NCBI GenBank assembly: GCA_002496955.1
Contig: DALZ01000047.1
Coordinates: 6,278 to 18,426 of the forward strand
Origin: Euryarchaeota archaeon UBA128
Lineage (GTDB): Archaea > Thermoplasmatota > Poseidoniia > Poseidoniales > Poseidoniaceae
DNA length: 12,149 bases
Reading direction: 5' to 3'
Shown here: in pieces, positions 7,801-12,149 of the stretch
Layout: each line of letters begins with the position of its first letter
Position numbering within the stretch: position 1 is the first letter of the stretch
The notes under the pieces: generated by a model
Databases searched by the model: none
What the model was told of the DNA's origin: nothing
What the model saw: only the letters and a program-made list of their open reading frames with translations
Made by a program: the position numbers and the translations under genes

Positions 7801-7839
7801 GTGCGCGGGCAGGTAGGGAAAGAGGTATTATCCGCGCAC
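7801..7839 (+). repeat. GC-rich inverted repeat (8-bp stem, 23-nt loop)
   Basis: GTGCGCGG at 7801-7808 is exactly complementary to CCGCGCAC at 7832-7839, and a G-T pair can extend the stem on each side. The loop is purine-rich (contains AGGTAGGGAAAGAGG). It begins 4 nt after the M28 gene stop and ends 30 nt before the next start. It could act as a 3' end/processing signal or a regulatory stem. No U-run follows it, so it is not a classical intrinsic terminator. Confidence 0.55.
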
Positions 7840-7857
7840 TTCAAGGATTACAATAAC

Positions 7858-7864
7858 GGGAGGT
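7858..7864 (+). promoter_or_regulatory. Strong Shine-Dalgarno deciding the start at 7870
   Basis: GGGAGGT lies 5 nt upstream of ATG 7870. This supports that ATG over the in-frame GTG at 7801, which has no RBS and falls inside the inverted repeat. Confidence 0.75.
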
Positions 7865-7869
7865 TACAC

Positions 7870-8715
7870 ATGGCTGACAAGAGTTTCGAAGAGCGAAGAG
7901 CCGCCTTGAGACAGCGAGTGCAACTTCAATTAGATAACAGCGAGCCAGACTCAAATAATTCTAGCGAATCTGTATCGGCTCCAGACAACAATCGAGAAAT
8001 AATTGTAAAACCCATGATTGATTTGGACTACAACGAACAAGAAAAACTACGTATGATTGTGGCATTATTGGTTCTTGTTGGGAGCATCCTAGGTATCATA
8101 AGTGGTGGAATATTACTTCAAGGAAACCCTGACGAATTGTTAAACTCATCCTTGTTTAGAGAGGTCGAAACGGTTGATATTACCGGTCAAATTTTGAATG
8201 TTGACGGAGTCACGCTCCAAAATGCCACAATCGAGTTATTCGAGGAAAATACTGTAATAGTTATGGTTTCAACAACATCAGACGAAAACGGCTACTTCCA
8301 ATTTGAAGATATTAAACCTGAAGTTATGAAATTGAGGGTTATCATGGATGGTTATTATACTGTTGATCGAGAGTTCATGGCTGAAAATGGCTTAGTTAAG
8401 CCAATTACCATGAAAGAGGGTGATACCAGTATAATCATCCGAGATGATACCTTGGGCAGTGAAGGAGGTTGGTCGTTAGAAGCCGCTGTGGCTTTGTCAA
8501 CTTTCTTGGGAGTATTAACCATCATTACCGGATTTGTTGGAATTCAAGCATCCGTTGAAATCAGACGCGGCAAGCAATACCGCCGAACGCAGTATATGGC
8601 AGGAATAAGTTTATTCAGTAGAGGCCTAATATGGATCGGACCAATACTGATTCTTGCTGGCATGGCCCTAAATACTCTTGTAAAAGAACAGTATGAAGAT
8701 TATACTGAGGATTAA
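7870..8715 (+). CDS. Three-TM protein with carboxypeptidase regulatory-like domain
   Basis: The 281-aa protein starts with a charged, probably cytosolic N-terminus (about 1-58, with the helix-forming stretch FEERRAALRQRVQLQL). TM1 is at about 61-83. An extracellular beta domain at 103-182 has the pattern of CarboxypepD_reg/transthyretin-like folds: DITGQIL, NATIELFEE, TTSDENGYFQFEDIKP, KLRVIMDGY. TM2 (about 205-228), a basic cytosolic loop (EIRRGKQYRRTQ) and TM3 (about 249-268) follow. Such domains bind or stabilise surface partners rather than catalyse; no enzymatic motif is visible. It lies 73 nt after the M28 gene and 2 nt before tmk, so it is translated from the same message as tmk. Its role is unknown. 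Confidence 0.8.
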   Translation: MADKSFEERRAALRQRVQLQLDNSEPDSNNSSESVSAPDNNREIIVKPMIDLDYNEQEKLRMIVALLVLVGSILGIISGGILLQGNPDELLNSSLFREVETVDITGQILNVDGVTLQNATIELFEENTVIVMVSTTSDENGYFQFEDIKPEVMKLRVIMDGYYTVDREFMAENGLVKPITMKEGDTSIIIRDDTLGSEGGWSLEAAVALSTFLGVLTIITGFVGIQASVEIRRGKQYRRTQYMAGISLFSRGLIWIGPILILAGMALNTLVKEQYEDYTED

Positions 8716-8717
8716 TT

Positions 8718-10064
8718 ATGTATTTAATCTCAGTAGAAGGAGGCGACGGGTCCGGTAAAGGCGAAGCAGTTCGCATAATTAGCGAGCTGCTAACCGGTTA
8801 CCCATTTCCAAAAATCCACTCAACTCATGAACCAAGAAGACACAGTGAGTTAGGTAAATTAGCACTAGAGTCGGTAGTAAAGGGAGACAAAACACCATTA
8901 GAAGAGGCTGGTTTGTTTGCTGCGGATCGTCTTGATCATTCACATACCCACATCAAACCTTTACTAGATAAGGGTCACATCGTAATTTCAGACAGGAACA
9001 TACATTCGTCATTGATTTATCAAGGGATTGTTGGCGAATTAGGCATAGATGATGTGGTAAAAATGAATGCTGCAGCAATGGTACCTGACCTTGTCATATG
9101 GATTGATTGCGACCCTGTGAAAGCCATGAAAAGAATTCGCTCCGGAACTTTGCGAATGACGAGTAACAAGCACGAATATTTTGAGACTACCGACATACAA
9201 AGAAAGATTAGGCAAGGCTTTACTGATTTATTGTCTGGGAGAATTAAAGTTTCGGAACCGTTCGATAGATGTAATGTAGTGGGGCCTATACTTAACGAAT
9301 CAGGGCTGGACGACTTACGCAAGAATTTGACCGAAACCTTACGGTCATTTTTCAATCGGAAACCTGCGCCTATCAATGTCGACCCCGATAAAGTTGATAG
9401 ATACTTACTAAGTAGACTAATCAATAACTTGGAAACTCAAACTAGACTTCCGGGCGCCCCAGTAAATATGAGTGCGATACACGAAGGGTGGTTAAGCGGT
9501 AAATGCCCGGCTCAATGGATGGAATTTGTTGAGCAACACTGGCCTAAAGATTCAGCTAAAGAGTTTGATGTTCCAACAAATCCGTTTTCATTCTCATCAT
9601 GGTCGATACTCGGCACACTATCACTGATTGGTGGTTCAACTGAGGTCCCAAAGTTACACAAATTGTTAGGACCTCATAGAATGATCACTAAGCGCCACAC
9701 ACAAAGGTTAGTAAAATGGCTTGAGGAAGAGAAATGGATAAACAAGCAATTTAACCATGTTCCATTTAATGACGCAAAGGTGTTCAAACTCAGACAAGAT
9801 CGTGTTGGTTTTGGTCGGTTATGCCTTGTTTTATGGCCAATGAGGACATTAATTTCATCTTGGCGCAGAGCAAACCCTGAAGCAGATTGGGCATCTGCTC
9901 TGGGTGATTTACTGGCCAATTCTAAATTGCCGGCATATCAAATGAAGAAATCCTTGCATGATGTCTATCAAAGGCTCGAGATATTAACCAGCGGACATAA
10001 CCAATGTCCTACACCAACCACTATCGAAGAGCTCATAGTGTGGTGGAAAACTCCGCCTCCGTGA
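8718..10064 (+). CDS. tmk: Thymidylate kinase with unrecognised C-terminal extension
   Basis: Residues 1-215 look like dTMP kinase, which phosphorylates dTMP to dTDP. The P-loop EGGDGSGKGE is at 7-16, HEP at 37-39 (usually REP), LFAADRLDH at 66-74, ISDRNIHSSLIYQG at 90-103, and PDLVIWIDCDP at 123-133, followed by a basic lid KAMKRIR. Two departures stand out. The Ser-Thr after the P-loop Lys is Gly-Glu, and the lid lacks the usual DRFE, reading HEYFE. Residues 216-448 form a second region I do not recognise: it is rich in Trp, Leu and Lys, looks mostly helical, and RHTQRLVKWLEEEKWI could be part of a winged-helix-like fold. TMPKs are usually about 200-215 aa, so the protein is double length. 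The gene lies 2 nt after the preceding gene, with GAGG 7 nt upstream of the ATG inside that gene's end. Confidence 0.83.
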   Translation: MYLISVEGGDGSGKGEAVRIISELLTGYPFPKIHSTHEPRRHSELGKLALESVVKGDKTPLEEAGLFAADRLDHSHTHIKPLLDKGHIVISDRNIHSSLIYQGIVGELGIDDVVKMNAAAMVPDLVIWIDCDPVKAMKRIRSGTLRMTSNKHEYFETTDIQRKIRQGFTDLLSGRIKVSEPFDRCNVVGPILNESGLDDLRKNLTETLRSFFNRKPAPINVDPDKVDRYLLSRLINNLETQTRLPGAPVNMSAIHEGWLSGKCPAQWMEFVEQHWPKDSAKEFDVPTNPFSFSSWSILGTLSLIGGSTEVPKLHKLLGPHRMITKRHTQRLVKWLEEEKWINKQFNHVPFNDAKVFKLRQDRVGFGRLCLVLWPMRTLISSWRRANPEADWASALGDLLANSKLPAYQMKKSLHDVYQRLEILTSGHNQCPTPTTIEELIVWWKTPPP

Positions 10065-10787
10065 CTATTCTTCTTCCACTAAACGAAACTTCATTCCGCC
10101 GGGCAAATTAACTTGAGCCGCTGATTTGAAGAATCTAGACCGTGCAGAATAGGCCGCACTAATTAGCACTCCTAGCCCCACCCCGAAACCAGCTCCTGTT
10201 ATGGGTCTAGTGATGTTGTTAGATTCATATGATGTCAATAATTGAGTGAAACCATCAACAATCAGCGGTAAACACAGCAGCACTCCACACGCCAACCAAA
10301 CTAAGGTGCGACGATTTGACTTATACGTCCCAATCAACCAATCATCAGGAAGGAGTGACAGGCATGTATCTTTCACTGTCCAGCGATTATACCCCTTCCT
10401 AGAAAACCAAAACCCTCCAACAGCCAAGCCAAAAAATATTCCAACATCTCTGGTGCACACTGGCATTTGGTTATCATTAATTTTGATGGACCGCTCAGCC
10501 TTGTTGTGACAGTTTAGGTCGCCAAATGCGTAAATAAATCCTGAGTAGGGATCTAACTCAGTCCAAGCAAATGTCTCATCGCTGTTTGAATTACCGGAAG
10601 ACCATAATCCGTCCTCAGTAGCAAAATCAAATGCATTAGCTCGGCCATCGTTTAATTCTGGTATCTCCCCCGTGCCAACCACCATAGGTGCTAGAAAGAA
10701 TGACAAAAGAAAGAATCCTGATACATAAAATACCCATTTCCCAACTTTCTCTTCACGCTTTCTTGAAGTTAGGCCATTCTTGGTCAC
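10065..10787 (-). CDS. DUF2085 family membrane protein
   Basis: The 240-aa integral membrane protein matches the DUF2085 pattern. The hallmark CHNKAERS (Cys93, His94, Arg99, Ser100) is followed by QMPVCTRDVGIFFG (Cys111, Arg113, Gly116). Further on are PLIVDGFTQLL (Asp178, Gly179, Gln182) and the ESNN-x-TRPITG block (Arg194, Gly198). About four TM segments are visible (17-38, 112-128, 160-178, 196-213). The conserved Cys/His pattern suggests a metal or redox site, but the family's function is not established. The start is GTG at 10787: the upstream ATG of CTATGTGACC runs straight into a stop. No Shine-Dalgarno is present; a TATA-like TTTTTAAC sits about 28 nt upstream, so it is probably leaderless. 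Its stop abuts the tmk stop with no gap. Confidence 0.82.
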   Translation of the reverse strand: MTKNGLTSRKREEKVGKWVFYVSGFFLLSFFLAPMVVGTGEIPELNDGRANAFDFATEDGLWSSGNSNSDETFAWTELDPYSGFIYAFGDLNCHNKAERSIKINDNQMPVCTRDVGIFFGLAVGGFWFSRKGYNRWTVKDTCLSLLPDDWLIGTYKSNRRTLVWLACGVLLCLPLIVDGFTQLLTSYESNNITRPITGAGFGVGLGVLISAAYSARSRFFKSAAQVNLPGGMKFRLVEEE

Positions 10788-10861
10788 ATAGATTGCAGAA
10801 ATTAATAGTTAAAAAGAATTGACGTCAAAGTGTTCATCAATACCCTATCCCAGCATACGTC
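10788..10861. promoter_or_regulatory. Divergent promoter region
   Basis: This 74-nt AT-rich gap separates the DUF2085 gene and the Smr-like gene. The tract TAGTTAAAAAGAATT (10806-10820) reads TTTTTAACTA on the minus strand, about 28 nt before GTG 10787, fitting a leaderless promoter. For the plus-strand gene the same tract lies about 50 nt upstream of ATG 10862, which would give a leader of about 25 nt; no Shine-Dalgarno is seen there. Confidence 0.4.
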
Positions 10862-11497
10862 ATGGAGGAATCCAGCGGCGAGCCAGTCGGACTAACAATG
10901 GGCTTCCAGGCTGGTGGACTCATTGGGCTTTATCTCGGATTTTCATTAGCCACCATATCTGTGTTGACAGATGCAGAAAATATTCGGAGAACTATATCAT
11001 TGATGTGTATTCCACCATTCCTATTTGCTATTCTATTGGGCCCTTTTTTGGCTCGAAGGCGTAAACCGGTAATACTTACTAAAGAGCCCTTGATAGAGGC
11101 AAGAGAAAAATTGGCTCGATTCAATGAAGGTCAGGGAAAATGGCGTGTCTTAAGCCACATCTCTAGCGATGGCGTTAATTTACGAATTGACATGCATAAT
11201 CTAGACAACATAGAGGCTGTAGTTGACGGAGCGCTTGAATTGGCTGAGAGAACAACGGTTAAGTTCATTGTAGGAAGAGGGAATGCTAAAAGTTCATCTC
11301 CAGAACTCAGAAATCGCGTATTGAAGAGGGTTGAGGACAGTGTTGGAGTTCTGCGCAGAACGCGTAAAGCAAAGTCTATAGAAGTTAACCCTGTAAAGTC
11401 TAGCGACTATAATGAATATCAGAATAGATTAAATCGCATACTACTCATATTACTGCCTATTGTCTCATTCTTGGCTTGGCTAGAAATGAGGAATTGA
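10862..11497 (+). CDS. Membrane protein with divergent Smr-like domain
   Basis: The 211-aa protein has two N-terminal TM helices (about 13-34 and 45-63), then ARRRKP, which by the positive-inside rule puts the following domain in the cytosol. A C-terminal TM helix spans about 191-208 (RILLILLPIVSFLAWL). The central domain (about 105-165) reads LRIDMHNLDNIEAVVDGALE, then VKFIVGRGNAKSS, then ELRNRVLKRVEDSV. This matches the layout of Smr domains: a DxH strand, a helix, a strand ending in (H)GxG, then a helix. Smr domains, as in MutS2, bind or nick nucleic acids. His112 and the GRG loop are kept, but the DLHG Gly is Asn. Function is unknown; if the Smr reading is right, it could be a nuclease or RNA-binding module held at the membrane. 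ATG at 10862 is the only usable start. Confidence 0.65.
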   Translation: MEESSGEPVGLTMGFQAGGLIGLYLGFSLATISVLTDAENIRRTISLMCIPPFLFAILLGPFLARRRKPVILTKEPLIEAREKLARFNEGQGKWRVLSHISSDGVNLRIDMHNLDNIEAVVDGALELAERTTVKFIVGRGNAKSSSPELRNRVLKRVEDSVGVLRRTRKAKSIEVNPVKSSDYNEYQNRLNRILLILLPIVSFLAWLEMRN

Positions 11498-11547
11498 TAA
11501 TCCAAGTAGTGCCATATCTTATCAAATGTGCAAGCCTAGGATTACTG

Positions 11548-12149
11548 ATGCGAGAAGTTACTCTGTTTTGGAAAAGGTCTCGGATTAAGAACTTAGATAT
11601 TGGCGAATTAACTAATATCTTCAAACAAGCAGAATTTATTTCTTATGTTAAGCGTGTACCGAAAGACATTAGGATTATTCTGAAGGTTAATTTTTGTGAC
11701 GGTAAGTCCCCTGATGACATAGTTGGATTACATTTTATCGAATTATTAGATATTCTGCTAGAACCAAAAGACAGCAATGATAGTTTTCTTATTCTCGTCA
11801 GAGTCAATCACTCTGTTTCAAATTTGAATGCTAGAACAAATGGCACCAGTACAGTCCCGGGAAGCCGTCTAGACGGAGAAGGGTTCTCTTACATTATTCA
11901 GGGCCCTCCAATGAAACTCAGAATAGTGTCAACCCTAGCGCGACTCATTGCCCAGCCAGATCGAATAAGCGCAAGGAGTCTTGATTTCAATTCAACATTG
12001 AATCATTCTGCCCTGTCTACCAAGCAATTAAAACTAGCTAAGTTTGCTTATGATAGAGGTTTCTTTGATATTCCAAAGAGAACAAGAATTTCAGACATAG
12101 CCAGTGAAATTGGTCTCGCAAGAGCAACAATCTCAGAGCACCTAGCGCG
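11548..12149 (+). CDS. HTH_10 (bacterioopsin activator-type) regulator, C-terminus cut by right edge
   Basis: The open frame from ATG 11548 runs 200 codons off the window without a stop. It begins MREVTLFWKRSR, typical of this archaeal regulator family. The N-terminal region (about 1-150) is probably a sensor or dimerisation domain with no motif I can name. The start of the DNA-binding domain is clear at 155-199: ALSTKQLKLAKFAYDRGFFD, then IPKRTRISDIASEIGLARAT, then ISEHL. This is the bacterioopsin-activator HTH signature (L-T/S-x-x-Q, Y-x-x-G-[YF]-[FY]-D-x-P-R/K, IA-x-x-[LI]-G-[LI]). It probably controls local or membrane-related genes; its target is unknown. In-frame GTG 11509 and TTG 11494 (overlapping the previous stop) are alternative starts; ATG is preferred because the protein starts like its relatives. 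Only a weak TAGGATT is seen upstream. Confidence 0.85.
   Translation, partial: MREVTLFWKRSRIKNLDIGELTNIFKQAEFISYVKRVPKDIRIILKVNFCDGKSPDDIVGLHFIELLDILLEPKDSNDSFLILVRVNHSVSNLNARTNGTSTVPGSRLDGEGFSYIIQGPPMKLRIVSTLARLIAQPDRISARSLDFNSTLNHSALSTKQLKLAKFAYDRGFFDIPKRTRISDIASEIGLARATISEHLA

Noticed and set aside
7801..7869. N-terminal extension from GTG 7801 for the carboxypeptidase-regulatory-like protein
   Set aside because: A strong GGGAGGT with ideal spacing marks ATG 7870, and the extension lies in the inverted repeat.
9020..9424. 134-codon minus-strand frame inside tmk
   Set aside because: It is antisense to the conserved kinase motifs and has no recognisable domain.
1..12149. CRISPR array, insertion sequence, tRNA/rRNA gene, toxin-antitoxin or phage module
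   Set aside because: No regularly spaced repeats, transposase or integrase motifs, cloverleaf-like sequence or characteristic gene pairs were seen on either strand.

Overview
The window looks like a chromosomal segment of a marine planktonic archaeon, most likely Marine Group II Euryarchaeota (Candidatus Poseidoniales) or a close relative. The clues are moderately AT-rich DNA, TATA-like boxes about 25 nt upstream of start codons (leaderless-style genes), GGTGA/GGAGG Shine-Dalgarno sites matching an archaeal 16S tail, a bacterial-type GyrB, large signal-peptide plus PKD plus C-terminal-TM surface proteins, and a bacterioopsin-activator-type HTH regulator. This assignment is an inference from gene content; no marker gene here fixes it.

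Layout, left to right. (a) 1-64, minus strand: the first 21 codons of gyrB, running off the left edge. (b) 65-348: a divergent intergenic region with a gyrB promoter/RBS, an unexplained TATA-like box followed by a perfect Shine-Dalgarno with no ORF, and a TATA-like box for aroD. (c) 349-1146, plus: type I 3-dehydroquinate dehydratase (shikimate pathway). (d) 1143-6500, minus: two secreted, membrane-anchored proteins, probably one transcription unit: a 1407-aa zinc metallopeptidase-like PKD protein followed by a 361-aa single-TM surface protein of unknown function. (e) 6548-6555: a near-palindromic TATA-like box that can serve both the minus-strand peptidase and the plus-strand M28 gene. (f) 6579-10064, plus: a membrane-anchored M28/glutaminyl-cyclase-like enzyme, a 3-TM protein with a carboxypeptidase-regulatory-like domain, and a thymidylate kinase with an unrecognised C-terminal extension of about 230 residues. 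A GC-rich inverted repeat separates the first two. (g) 10065-10787, minus: a DUF2085 membrane protein. (h) 10862-11497, plus: a three-TM protein carrying a divergent Smr-like domain. (i) 11548 to the right edge, plus: an HTH_10 (bacterioopsin activator-like) transcription regulator, cut by the window.

How it fits together: housekeeping genes (gyrB, aroD, tmk) are interspersed with cell-surface degradation functions. The divergently arranged PKD metallopeptidase and M28-type enzyme are the clearest functional pair: both are exported, both are membrane-tethered, and they may share one promoter region. This suits a heterotroph living on protein. Gene packing is very tight (a 4-bp convergent overlap, one zero-gap convergence, a 2-nt operon gap). 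I saw no CRISPR array, transposase, integrase, rRNA or tRNA, and no clear sign of an undescribed defence or mobile system. The most unusual items are the extended thymidylate kinase with a non-canonical P-loop and the membrane-anchored Smr-like protein.
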